A DNA stretch of 16,868 nucleotides from assembly GCA_036510575.1 (NCBI GenBank), contig DATCDR010000162.1, positions 1 to 16,868 of the forward strand. Direction: 5' to 3'. The notes under the pieces are model-generated. The model was given only the letters and a program-made list of their open reading frames with translations. It was not told where the DNA came from and searched no databases. This stretch comes from DATCDR01 sp036510575 (lineage in GTDB: Bacteria; Actinomycetota; Acidimicrobiia; Acidimicrobiales; Bog-793). How positions within the stretch are numbered: position 1 is the first letter of the stretch; each line of letters starts with the position of its first letter. Both the position numbers and the translations under genes were made by a program. This document shows positions 7,224 to 14,809 of this stretch, in pieces.

Positions 7224-8189
7224 ATGTCGCAATTTCACGAATCGCTCCCGGCGACCGGGGGCAAAGCGCAGTCCTTCGCGCTCGACGTTGCTCTGATTCT
7301 CGGTGGTGGTGGGGCCGCCGGAAATGCGTGGGAGATCGGGATCATCGCAGGACTGGCCGAAGCTGGTCTCGATATGACAGAAGCCGCCGATCTAGTGGTC
7401 GGCACTTCAGCCGGTGCCACCACGGCAGCGCAAGTGTGCAGCGGTAGACGGCCGGCCGAACTGTTGGCCTCGGTGCTGTCCGCGCCGGTTCAACGGGTCG
7501 GACAGAACCGGGCACGCCCGCCATCCCTGCCGATGGCGACGGTGTTCGAGCGGATGAGGGCCATCGGCACCGGCGCCGCCTCGGCAGCCGATCTACAGCG
7601 TGCGATGGGCGCGTTCGGGTTGGAGAGCGACTCCGTACTCGAACCCGGAGCGGGTCAGCGGCGCGAAACGGTCGCCGCCAGGTTGCCTCACTCTGAATGG
7701 CCGGAAAGGCCGATGATCGTGGTGGCCGTGAACGCGTACACCGGAGAGTTGGCTGCGTTCGACCGCGATTCCGGCGTCGAGCTGGTGGATGCTGTCACCG
7801 CCAGCACCGCGCTGCCCGGTCTGGTCCCCACCGTCAGCATCAACGGCGCTCGCTACGTCGACGGCGGCGTGCGGTCACCCGACAACGCCGACCTTGCCTC
7901 CGGCTATGCGAACGTCATGGTGCTTTCGCCGTTGGGTGGACGGAGCCAGACGCCACCGCAAGCAGGCCAGTTCGAAGGTCTGCGCAGACCGCCGCAATGG
8001 GGTACGGACCTGGCAAGCCAGGTCGAGGCCCTACGCAATCAGGGCAGCCACGTCGAGGTGATCACACCGGATGCCGATTCCCGAGCCGCAATGGGCACGA
8101 ACCAGATGGACCCCGCAACACGCATCCCCGCCGCCCGTGCCGGTTTCGCGCAAGGCAAGCAGGAAGCGACCCGTGTGACGTTCCTCTGA
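7224..8189 (+). CDS. Patatin-like phospholipase family protein
   Basis: 321 residues from the ATG at 7224, with AGGGGA (7211-7216) 7 bp upstream. The patatin serine-aspartate dyad is complete: oxyanion-hole glycines LGGGGAAGNAWEIGI (about 26-40), nucleophile elbow GTSAG with Ser62, and YVDGG with Asp213. The protein should be an alpha/beta acyl hydrolase acting on phospholipid or other acyl esters. There is no signal peptide, so it is probably cytosolic or membrane-associated from the inside. Length is typical of short single-domain bacterial patatins, and the C-terminal part (about 240-321) has no other recognised domain. It stands alone on its transcript, with a long structured leader. The true substrate cannot be inferred. 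Confidence 0.92.
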   Translation: MSQFHESLPATGGKAQSFALDVALILGGGGAAGNAWEIGIIAGLAEAGLDMTEAADLVVGTSAGATTAAQVCSGRRPAELLASVLSAPVQRVGQNRARPPSLPMATVFERMRAIGTGAASAADLQRAMGAFGLESDSVLEPGAGQRRETVAARLPHSEWPERPMIVVAVNAYTGELAAFDRDSGVELVDAVTASTALPGLVPTVSINGARYVDGGVRSPDNADLASGYANVMVLSPLGGRSQTPPQAGQFEGLRRPPQWGTDLASQVEALRNQGSHVEVITPDADSRAAMGTNQMDPATRIPAARAGFAQGKQEATRVTFL

Positions 8190-8539
8190 CGATCGCACGC
8201 CGACGCCCTGCGCTACACCGTCATCTGCGAGGAGCCACCAATCGGAACGTCGGCTCGGAAACCAGCGCGCTCACGAACGCAATGCAGTTCGATCCCGGCC
8301 GTATCCGCTCGAAAGTACTGAATCGCCTCTGGTCGCTAATGGGTTCTGGCTGCGAGCTCAGGCGGACTGCCCCCGGAACGACCTTCAGATGGTCCAGTTA
8401 GCCGAACGATCTCCTCACCTGATACTTGGCCCACCTTTAACGCCTACCTCATCCATAACACTCCTCTCATTGAATCCGCGAGTTCTCTGCCGTACCCCGG
8501 GTACCGCCCAATGGAGATGATTATCGAAAGGACCACACC
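8190..8539. other. Intergenic stretch of 350 bp
   Basis: No gene recognised; an open frame crossing from inside the patatin gene to 8401 is a shadow. An exact 13-bp palindrome GTACCC-C-GGGTAC lies at 8492-8504, about 35 bp before the next start codon, where an operator could sit. GAAAGGACCA (8526-8535) is the binding site for the next gene. I found no clear promoter hexamers. Confidence 0.4.
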
Positions 8540-9676
8540 ATGACCCTGTTCGCCAGCGCTACAAAACGATCAACAGCTCACGAACACCGCCGTGCACGGC
8601 GACTCGTGAGCGCGATTGTTGGGGTAACCGCACTCGGTGGCCTGATGGCAGGCTTGTCCGCGGTGGCGGCGTTTGCATCCGCACCGACGAGCGCCAGCTT
8701 TTCGGCCGGGTCGAGCGCGGCGAATGCCTCGTCGACCTGGACAGTCGGTTTCACCACGTCGTCGTCTGGGGCTTTGTCGCCGTCGAACACGATCAGTGTC
8801 GTCTTCAACCCGAACTTCGTCCTAGCAACAGGGCAGGCGGTGATCTTTAGTGGATTCGGCGCAAGTTGCCCGGCTGCGAACGACTTCGTGAGCGGCAATG
8901 TAGCCACGGTCACACTTTCCGCGGGATGCACACTTGCCGCGTCGACGTCTGGCTCACTCTCGATCCCAGGCATCACGAATCCGGGATCTGGGAGCTACTC
9001 CAACACGACGTTCAGTGTCGCGACGTCGCAAGACTCGAGTGCCGTGAGCACCGCATCGAACATCGTCATCGGAGCCGCACCTAGCTCGGCGTCAGCGATC
9101 GCAGTGTCAGTCAGCCCGAATCCGGCGCCACCGGTCGGCCACGTCACCCTCGCCGCGACCGTGACTCCGCTAGGCGCCACGGGGTCGATCACATTCTTCG
9201 ACAACGGTTCGCCAATCTCAGGATGTACGGCAGTAGCGCTCGCCGCCGCCACGGCATCGTGCGTGACGAACTACACCTCGACCGGCAACACGTCCTACGT
9301 CGCCGTCTATTCGGGAAGTTCGTCGCTAACCGGCTCAACGTCAGCCACGGTCACTCCTGTGGCACAAGTTGAGACTCGAACGTCGATCGAGCTGCGCAAG
9401 AGCAGCGACCCCTACGGCCTCGAGAGCCGGCAGCGAATTTCCGTGCAAGTCTCCACGGTTTCGGGAACTGCTGCCACGATCACAGGCACCGTGAAGGCGA
9501 TGGCGGGGAACCAGGTCCTCTGCACGATTGCGCTCACTTCGAACAACGGAACGTGCACGCTCACGGCGCGCGAGCTGAAAGGCCATCACACATACCGCAT
9601 CTTCGGCGTTTACACCGGATCGACAAACTACGCGACGTCGACCTCGGACAATCAGCTGTACAGGATCATCGGCTGA
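8540..9676 (+). CDS. Secreted Ig-like-repeat surface protein
   Basis: 378 residues from the ATG at 8540, with AAGGACCA (8528-8535) 4 bp upstream. A basic n-region (HRRARR) and a hydrophobic stretch VSAIVGVTALGGLMAGLSAVAAFASA form a signal peptide, probably cleaved near residue 48. The first mature domain (about 50-185) is Ser/Thr/Ala-rich and beta-like (TWTVGFTTSSSGALSPSNTISVVFNPNF), a pattern found in actinobacterial exported proteins. A bacterial Ig-like domain follows (about 192-280: VSVSPNPAPPVGHVTLAATVTPLGATGSITFFDNG). A third beta domain (about 283-378) resembles another Ig-like unit. No LPXTG, no C-terminal membrane helix and no catalytic motif is seen, so it is released or held non-covalently. 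An adhesive or structural envelope role is likely from the fold only. A strong hairpin follows. Confidence 0.85.
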   Translation: MTLFASATKRSTAHEHRRARRLVSAIVGVTALGGLMAGLSAVAAFASAPTSASFSAGSSAANASSTWTVGFTTSSSGALSPSNTISVVFNPNFVLATGQAVIFSGFGASCPAANDFVSGNVATVTLSAGCTLAASTSGSLSIPGITNPGSGSYSNTTFSVATSQDSSAVSTASNIVIGAAPSSASAIAVSVSPNPAPPVGHVTLAATVTPLGATGSITFFDNGSPISGCTAVALAAATASCVTNYTSTGNTSYVAVYSGSSSLTGSTSATVTPVAQVETRTSIELRKSSDPYGLESRQRISVQVSTVSGTAATITGTVKAMAGNQVLCTIALTSNNGTCTLTARELKGHHTYRIFGVYTGSTNYATSTSDNQLYRIIG

Positions 9677-9714
9677 GCTGATTCCGAAACAAGCGACGAC
9701 GCCATGGCGCGCCG

Positions 9715-9756
9715 CACCTAGGAGGTTCGCCCACCCATCGGCGGACCTCCTAGGTG
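9715..9756 (+). terminator. 17-bp hairpin terminator after the Ig-like protein gene
   Basis: The arms at 9715-9731 and 9740-9756 pair over 17 bp with one G-T wobble, around an 8-nt loop. It starts 39 bp past the stop codon. No T-run follows, as is common in high-G+C actinobacteria. It is near-symmetrical, so it could act in both directions. Confidence 0.65.
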
Positions 9757-9789
9757 TCTGTCTGAAGCCCAAGCGTCAACTCGATTTGA

Positions 9790-9835
9790 CCGGAGCGTGC
9801 CTCGCTCACCCAACTCCGCAGTTGGTGAGCTCCGG
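9790..9835. repeat. Nested inverted repeats (bulged hairpin)
   Basis: CCGGAG (9790-9795) pairs with CTCCGG (9830-9835). Inside, GCTCACCCAACT (9804-9815) pairs with AGTTGGTGAGC (9820-9830), with one bulged C and a 4-nt loop; the two pairings share base 9830, so not all can form at once. It lies between the terminator above and the tRNA fragment and may stop transcription entering from the right. No gene is recognised between 9757 and 9995. Confidence 0.4.
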
Positions 9836-9995
9836 TGACCAGCTGTTCTCAACTGGCGCGGCGATGCCGGAGCCAGATTGGAAAGCGTCTACCGGGACTC
9901 ACAACCTCACTCCACCTGCTATCCGAAAGCAAGTGAGCCACCAGGCCAGCCAACCGACGTGGAGCGATCCGATGTAAGCACTAGCGGGTACTGCT

Positions 9996-10042
9996 TGGAG
10001 CCCGAGGTGAGGATTGAACTCACGACCTACGCATTACGAGTG
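9996..10042 (-). pseudogene. 3' fragment of tRNA-Thr(CGT), possible att site
   Basis: Read on the minus strand, the segment shows the end of a tRNA: anticodon loop CTCGTAA (anticodon CGT, threonine), stem half TGCGT, variable AGGTC, T-arm GTGAG-TTCAATC-CTCAC, acceptor strand CTCGGGC, discriminator T and encoded CCA. The 5' half (acceptor GCCCGAG, D-arm) is absent beside it and beyond the adjoining insertion sequence. It is therefore not a working tRNA. Such 3' halves, from the anticodon loop to CCA, are left at one end of elements that integrate into tRNA genes. Alternatively, an insertion followed by deletion truncated a native gene. Confidence 0.8.
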
Positions 10043-10062
10043 CTAGCGGGAGTTTCCTGGCT
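10043..10062. repeat. Left terminal inverted repeat of the insertion sequence
   Basis: CTAGCGGGAGTTTCCTGGCT, an exact inverted match of 11938-11957. Confidence 0.9.
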
Positions 10063-10179
10063 ATCCCCTGGAGGCTGATTTCGGGGCCTTTGAAAGAAGT
10101 TTTCAAATAGGCGCGTGACCAGCGCGTTTGTCCTGCTCAGGTGCTCGCGATTTGTCGCTGTGTCGTGTATTACCTAGAT

Positions 10180-11868
10180 ATGGCATCTATCGTCGGAAAG
10201 AAGCAGGGTGGGAAGACCTATTACTACCTCGTCGAGTCGGCCCGTGTCGGTGGCAAACCCCGCATCGTCTCCCAGCGCTATCTCGGCTCGGCAGACGAGA
10301 TAGCCACCCGGCTGTCGGAGTCCGGCCCAGGTGAACCGACGCGTACCCGGCACCGGGCCTTCGGGGATCTTGCGGCGGTCTGGGGTGTGCTCGATCGACT
10401 CGGAGTGGCACAGATCATCGACGACGTCGTCGGCGCGCGGCGAAGCGATGCCGGTGCCTCGGTCGGCACGTATCTCGCACTCGCTTGTGCCAACCGGGTC
10501 GTCGCACCGTGCTCGAAGCTCGCCTTTTCCGAGTGGTGGTCGACGACTGCTGGTGATCGTCTCGTGAAGCTGTCCGCTGGGGCCCTTGACCACCGTCGCT
10601 TTTGGGATGCGATGGATGCGATCAGCATCGCCCAGCTGAACGAGATCGAGCGCCGGATCAGTGCCGGGATGGTGGAGCGCTTCGACCTCGATTGCTCTGG
10701 TCTCGTCCTCGACATGACGAACTTCGCCACCTTCATCGACTCGGCGAACGACCGCGCCCCGATCGCGCAACGCGGTCACGCGAAGCAAAAGCGCGGCGAT
10801 CTCCGCCTTGTCGGCCTCGGGCTCGTCGTCACGAGCGACGGCGGCATCCCGATCGTCTCCCACGCCTATGCCGGCAACCGGCCCGACGTCACCCAGTTCG
10901 CGAGCGTCGTCACCGAGCTCGCCTCTCGTTTTGACAGGGTCGCCCAACCTGGCGACGAGCTCACCTTGGTCTATGACGCCGGCCAGGACTCTGCTGCAAA
11001 CCAGCTGGTCATCGAGGGAACCCCGCTGCACTTCGTCGGATCGCTGCGGCCGAGCGATCATCTCCAGCTACTTAACCAACCAAGTTCACGCTTCGTCGTC
11101 GTCGACGAGGAGGCCTTCCCTGGCCTTTCGGCCTTCGAGTCACGGACGGTCGCGCTCGGATCCGAGCGCCGAGTGGTGGTCACCCACTCCGTTGAACTGC
11201 ACCAAAAACAGCTCCGTGGCTTCGCCCAGACACTGGCGAAGGCGACCCGTCGCCTCTTTGAGCTGAGCGCGCGTCTCGAACGGGGCAAGACACACCGCCA
11301 AAAGGCGGCGGTGCAACGCGAGATCGACGCGATCTGCTCGGCGCGATGGGTGGCGCGCTGTGTGACCACGACGCTTCTCGGCACCACACCAAAGACGCTC
11401 AGGCTCGAGTACTCGATCGACGAGGCGACACGCGACGCGCTCGAAGACGAGCTCTTCGGCAAGCGGATCTTGTTCACCGACCACGAGGACTGGAGCCTTC
11501 CCGAGATCGTCGCGGCCTATCGCTCGCAGTGGCAGATCGAGTCCGACTTCCGCCAGATGAAGGACCGCTCGGTCGTCTCGTTCAACCCGATGTTCCACTG
11601 GACCGAGCAGAAGATCCGCGTGCATGCCTTCTACTGCGTGCTCGGGCTCTCAGTCGCCCGCCTCATGGTGCGCGAGGCGGCGAGCGCGGGCCTGCCGATG
11701 AGCGTGCGCGAACTGCTTGGCCATCTCGGCGGGATCGAAGAGACCGTGCTGCTCTATGCGGGCGAGCGGGGACGGCCGCGGGCCCGTCACATGCTCACCG
11801 ACCTGGACCCGACCCAGCAGCGTCTCTACGCCCTCTTCGGCCTCGAGGCCTACGCGCCGAGACGTTGA
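10180..11868 (+). CDS. IS1634 family DDE transposase
   Basis: 562 residues from the ATG at 10180 (MASIVGKKQGGKTYYYLVESARVGGKPRIVSQRYLG), the usual start of IS1634-type enzymes; an in-frame upstream start at 10141 adds only 13 unlike residues. The catalytic triad is recognisable: Asp178 (LVLDMTNFATF), Asp266 (LVYDAGQDS) and Glu454 in YRSQWQIESDFRQMKDR, the YREKW-like C-terminal signature. Length and motifs look intact, so the element could be active. No normal ribosome binding site precedes the ATG. A 10-bp inverted repeat, GTATTACCTA (10167-10176) and TAGGTAATAC (11871-11880), tightly brackets the coding sequence. The enzyme should cut and rejoin the element ends as a DNA-bound multimer. Confidence 0.93.
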   Translation: MASIVGKKQGGKTYYYLVESARVGGKPRIVSQRYLGSADEIATRLSESGPGEPTRTRHRAFGDLAAVWGVLDRLGVAQIIDDVVGARRSDAGASVGTYLALACANRVVAPCSKLAFSEWWSTTAGDRLVKLSAGALDHRRFWDAMDAISIAQLNEIERRISAGMVERFDLDCSGLVLDMTNFATFIDSANDRAPIAQRGHAKQKRGDLRLVGLGLVVTSDGGIPIVSHAYAGNRPDVTQFASVVTELASRFDRVAQPGDELTLVYDAGQDSAANQLVIEGTPLHFVGSLRPSDHLQLLNQPSSRFVVVDEEAFPGLSAFESRTVALGSERRVVVTHSVELHQKQLRGFAQTLAKATRRLFELSARLERGKTHRQKAAVQREIDAICSARWVARCVTTTLLGTTPKTLRLEYSIDEATRDALEDELFGKRILFTDHEDWSLPEIVAAYRSQWQIESDFRQMKDRSVVSFNPMFHWTEQKIRVHAFYCVLGLSVARLMVREAASAGLPMSVRELLGHLGGIEETVLLYAGERGRPRARHMLTDLDPTQQRLYALFGLEAYAPRR

Positions 11869-11937
11869 CTTAGGTAATACAGCGGGAACGGCCTGGCACC
11901 ATCACTGAGCACGGCAAACGCCTAGGCGCCTTGGGAG

Positions 11938-11957
11938 AGCCAGGAAACTCCCGCTAG
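11938..11957. repeat. Right terminal inverted repeat of the insertion sequence
   Basis: The reverse complement of the left terminal repeat, with no mismatch over 20 bp; TCC also matches just inside after one mismatched base. Confidence 0.9.
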
Positions 11958-12221
11958 TCAGACAATCCTGCCACCAGCAAAAAAAGCTGATGGCCACCGT
12001 CGTGACCTGCCTCAATGGCGAGTAGGTACATGACGATCCGACTCGCCGGGCGAGCCTTCGAAACCTGAGGCGCGTGCAGTCACGAGCTTTCGGTCATCGC
12101 GGCGAGCCGGTCAGAGTTCCGCTCCGACTCGTCGGCAGGACGCACCACCGCCATCGTCGGCATAACGCATCGCCGCCATCGTCGGCAGATGGCTTCGTTC
12201 AACGCCGCGAGCCAGAGGTCT
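11958..12221. other. Intergenic stretch right of the insertion sequence, with hairpins and direct repeats
   Basis: No gene recognised. A hairpin (CCACCAGC 11971-11978 and GCTGATGG 11986-11993, one wobble on the minus-strand RNA) encloses a run of seven A on plus, seven T on minus. CTCGCC-G-GGCGAG (12042-12054) is an exact palindrome. The 15-mer CCGCCATCGTCGGCA occurs twice (12148-12162 and 12173-12187), with a shorter relative GTCGGCAGGA near 12131. These lie downstream of the minus-strand response regulator gene and may include its terminator. Confidence 0.4.
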
Positions 12222-12917
12222 TCATCCCGCGCCGGCGGACCAGCCGGCGCGGGTCGCCATCGCGACCGCCTCCAGCTGGCTCGTAACGCCCAACTTTGTG
12301 CGGATCGCTCTGACTTGGGTGCGAACGGTCTCGGAGGACACGAATGACAGCTCGGCAATTCGGTCGACCGAGCGACCCTCCATGAGGAGACCGAGCACGA
12401 CACGCTCGCGCGGACTGAGGTGGAGGAAGGGAGCGAGAACCACCGACTCGGCTTCACGCCGCTCTCGCCAGATTCGGAGCAGCCGGTCCCGTTCGGACGC
12501 GCTAAGCACCTCCTCGCCTGCGGCTAGCGCCACCACACTGGCGAGTAGTTGCTCAAGCGGCGCGCTCTTGGGCAACCATCCTGCTGCGCCTCGCGCCAGG
12601 CAGCGACCGATGACCGCCTCGTCGGAGGTTCCCGACACGATCAACACCCGGCAGCCATTGACCAGCAGCGCAGGCAACAGCTCTTCGCCGTTGCCCTGAG
12701 CGCCGAGATCGAGGTCGAGCAGCGCGACATCCGGCTCGGATGCGAGCAGCCGGGCTGGAAGGCCCTCATCGAGGGGAGGGACGTCAACGTCATAGGCCTC
12801 AGCTCGCAGCAAGGCCGCAAGCGAGGCGACCAGCAGCTGATGATCGTCGATGATGGCGACCCGCACGGTCGGAGCGGCCCGCACGGTCGCCTCCCTCTCG
12901 GGCTTCTCGTCGCTCAC
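12222..12917 (-). CDS. NarL/LuxR-type response regulator
   Basis: 231 residues from the GTG at 12917, chosen because AAGGTGGGG lies just upstream and the receiver begins soon after. Receiver domain (about 18-135): acidic pair Asp24-Asp25 (IIDDHQLL), phosphoacceptor most likely Asp68 (ALLDLDL), switch Ser96 (IVSGT) and Lys117 (PKSAP). The C-terminal LuxR helix-turn-helix (about 166-225) reads LSPRERVVLGLLMEGRSVDRIAELSFVSSETVRTQVRAIRTKLGV. An alternative GTG at 13028 overlaps the kinase stop as GTGA, a classic coupling arrangement, but adds 37 Arg-rich residues unlike the family. Phosphorylated dimers should bind DNA. It is transcribed with the kinase and its targets are probably local promoters. 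A GC-rich hairpin overlaps the last codons. Confidence 0.9.
   Translation of the reverse strand: MSDEKPEREATVRAAPTVRVAIIDDHQLLVASLAALLRAEAYDVDVPPLDEGLPARLLASEPDVALLDLDLGAQGNGEELLPALLVNGCRVLIVSGTSDEAVIGRCLARGAAGWLPKSAPLEQLLASVVALAAGEEVLSASERDRLLRIWRERREAESVVLAPFLHLSPRERVVLGLLMEGRSVDRIAELSFVSSETVRTQVRAIRTKLGVTSQLEAVAMATRAGWSAGAG
12226..12253 (-). terminator. Perfect 10-bp GC hairpin overlapping the response regulator 3' end
   Basis: CCCGCGCCGG (12226-12235) and CCGGCGCGGG (12244-12253) with an 8-nt loop, lying inside the last ten codons (TRAGWSAGAG) next to the TGA at 12222-12224. There is no T-tract. It may slow or end transcription of the minus-strand operon, or simply reflect the Ala/Gly codons. 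Confidence 0.4.
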
Positions 12918-13024
12918 GTCACCCCACCTTGCATCGCGCGCACATATCCCCGACTTTGGACCACGCGTGCGCAACCTACTGGTCGCGGAGGGAGTGCGCC
13001 GATGCGGCCTATTCGCCGCTCCGG

Positions 13025-14683
13025 TCACGAGGCCGATCGAGCCTGACTCAGGTGCTTTGCGTCAACGTTCGGTTTCGCTCCGTCCAAGCCTAGGCGAGTG
13101 GGCAGCTCGCTCGCGGCGAGCAGGTCCACCAAGAAACATGCGCCCGGACCATCGGTGTTCTCGACGCGAATGCTGCCGCCCATGTCGGCCAGTAATTGAG
13201 CGGCGACAAAGAGCCCGAGTCCACTGCCCACAACACCTTCGCTCAGGGTTCCCCGAACACCCCTGTCGAAGATTGTCATCCGTTCAGGTTCGGGGATGCC
13301 GCTGCCAAAGTCACGGACGCGAAGTTCGACGCGATCAACGTGGCGGAGCGCGGTCAGCTCCACCGCCGTGCCGCCGGCATACCGGCGAGCATTGACCAGC
13401 AGGTTCTGTACCACCTGGACGAAGGCGTCGGCGTCACCGTGGACACGGACCTCCCTCAGTTCGAGGCGGATGGTTGCGCCGTGGGTGCGCTCGGTCGCCA
13501 CCAGCCCGGCCAGCGCCTCTGACAAAGCGAAATCCACGAAGTGGCGACGCGGACCAGGCTCGATCAAGACCTGCAAGCGACTGAGTTCGGAACTGATCGC
13601 GTCCGCCAGCGAGGCGCGGACCTCTGGTTCTAGGCGACCTCGGTAGCGTCGAAGCGTCGAATCGGCCGATCGAACGCCAGCGACGGCATTGCGAAGATCG
13701 TGCAGCCGCTCATCGAGGTTGCTCCGCTCGGCGGTCATCTCGCGACGCGCTGCGTCAAGATCCATCCGGAGCCGGAGCACCTGCCGATCCTGCCCACGCA
13801 GCACGTAGGCGAGGTCGCCTGCACATTCGCTGCAGGCGAGCGCGAGCCCGATGAGCCTGAGCACGACCCCCACGAACATCCATGAGGTCCCTCCGCTTGA
13901 ACGGGCTGCGGTCGCCAACGCTCCCATGGCGAAGAGGGACATGACGGGCACGTTCCAAGCCATCTGGCGGCCTTTCGATCGCTTCGCGAACGCGAGGATC
14001 ACAAGCGCGGCCCATGCTCCCGCGATGACGCCCTCGGCTACTGCCTGTCCGATGACGCCGAAAAGTGACGACGGCAGATCCCCGTGCGCTTGGAGCAGGC
14101 TGAGTGCGCCGAGGCACAGCAATCCGACTGAGGTTGCCGTGACCGTCAACCAGCCAGGGACCAGTCGTGCGTCGATCTCTGGTGAGCGCAGCGCTTGGAC
14201 GATGATGCCCATGACGATCAGGTCGATGCCGAGCCGTCCGAAGGGCTCGATCGCCGACAGCTGGCCCACGCCAAGCACCGGAAGACTGTCGTTAGCAAGG
14301 TTGAGCAGGCCAAAGACCAGGAGGGCGCTTCCCCACCAGCCATAACGCGCCAACCCGAGGACCTTCCAGCAAATCACCGCGGCAACTCCCGCGCCGACGG
14401 CCACGATGGCACTGAGCAGATGAACCAGGTCGGCGGCGGCTGCCAAACTCACCCCACGGGCGAGCGCGAAGCCGACCGGCACCATCGCTCCGAGTACGAG
14501 CGCCGCTGATTGTTGCAGCACGTCCCGGCTCGGCATGCCCGAACGCGTTTCACTCCAGCGTTGGCGACGATTTGCGCCTCGGTACCACTCCTCGCTCTCG
14601 GCAGTGGACGTCTGTGGGATCGAGGAGTGCATCGGGATGACGCCGTCAGCGAGGTCCAGTTTCGAGGAACTCAATACGCGCAC
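13025..14683 (-). CDS. Multi-TM sensor histidine kinase
   Basis: 552 residues from the GTG at 14683 (AAGG 7 bp upstream). An ATG at 14632 (MHSSIPQ) is an alternative. About 55 hydrophilic residues precede seven or eight membrane helices spanning about 58-290, with no large external sensor domain, so it probably senses something in or at the membrane. The phosphorylation helix follows: ERLHDLRNAVAGV with His328. The ATPase domain has the N box VVQNLLVNARRYAGG (Asn427), the G1 box RDFGSGIPEPE (Asp458), an F-box-like IFDRG and the G2 box GSGLGLFVAAQLLADMGG. The HDLRN box pairs well with NarL-type partners. Its stop overlaps a potential GTG of the regulator; the preferred regulator start is about 107 bp on. 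Together they form a two-component system downstream of a signal peptidase gene. Confidence 0.92.
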   Translation of the reverse strand: MRVLSSSKLDLADGVIPMHSSIPQTSTAESEEWYRGANRRQRWSETRSGMPSRDVLQQSAALVLGAMVPVGFALARGVSLAAAADLVHLLSAIVAVGAGVAAVICWKVLGLARYGWWGSALLVFGLLNLANDSLPVLGVGQLSAIEPFGRLGIDLIVMGIIVQALRSPEIDARLVPGWLTVTATSVGLLCLGALSLLQAHGDLPSSLFGVIGQAVAEGVIAGAWAALVILAFAKRSKGRQMAWNVPVMSLFAMGALATAARSSGGTSWMFVGVVLRLIGLALACSECAGDLAYVLRGQDRQVLRLRMDLDAARREMTAERSNLDERLHDLRNAVAGVRSADSTLRRYRGRLEPEVRASLADAISSELSRLQVLIEPGPRRHFVDFALSEALAGLVATERTHGATIRLELREVRVHGDADAFVQVVQNLLVNARRYAGGTAVELTALRHVDRVELRVRDFGSGIPEPERMTIFDRGVRGTLSEGVVGSGLGLFVAAQLLADMGGSIRVENTDGPGACFLVDLLAASELPTRLGLDGAKPNVDAKHLSQARSAS

Positions 14684-14708
14684 GTCGACCTTATCGGCCG
14701 AGTTGCGC

Positions 14709-14730
14709 CCAGATTTATACCCAAATCTGG
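14709..14730. promoter_or_regulatory. Operator-like inverted repeat upstream of the kinase gene
   Basis: CCAGATTT-ATACCC-AAATCTGG, a perfect 8-bp inverted repeat, centred about 36 bp upstream of the kinase GTG in the 126-bp gap after the signal peptidase stop. It is AT-rich against its surroundings. It could be a dimeric-regulator site, for example for the adjacent response regulator, or a terminator hairpin for the peptidase gene. Confidence 0.45.
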
Positions 14731-14809
14731 TCCCTCGCAGTCCGGGTTGGCGAGCGCCGGAGAGCTATCGACAGATTCCCATTGGGTCAGGCTGCTGTTG
14801 GGCGGCCCG

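Larger units (their letters stand above)
10043..11957 (+). mobile_element. IS1634-like insertion sequence, apparently complete
   Basis: About 1.9 kb, bounded by perfect 20-bp terminal inverted repeats that begin CTAGCGGGAGTTTCC, with further imperfect matches inward (TCCC). It carries one full-length transposase on the plus strand. The only target duplication I can see is CTAG, itself palindromic and counted here inside the ends; flanking bases otherwise differ (GAGTG left, TCAGA right), so the duplication is absent, short or lost. The left end abuts the tRNA-Thr fragment. A TTTGAAA-GAAGT-TTTCAAA hairpin lies at 10089-10107 in the upstream non-coding part. Confidence 0.85.

Noticed and set aside
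6236..7225. 329-codon minus-strand frame
   Set aside because: Runs antisense through the aquaporin end, the ParB-like gene and the patatin leader; Arg/Pro/Ser-rich with no domain.
9786..10078. Short plus-strand frames around the tRNA fragment
   Set aside because: They read through hairpins, the tRNA remnant and the insertion sequence end, with no binding site.
10174..11061. 295-codon frame antisense to the transposase
   Set aside because: Repetitive GDD/RDD/VD composition of a shadow frame; the plus strand has a complete transposase.
12918..13028. Response regulator start at GTG 13028 overlapping the kinase stop
   Set aside because: The GTGA overlap is attractive, but the added 37 Arg-rich residues do not resemble a receiver N-terminus, and GTG 12917 has a better binding site. 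Kept as an alternative only.
13700..14509. Plus-strand frames across the kinase gene
   Set aside because: Antisense shadows; the minus strand has all histidine kinase boxes in order.
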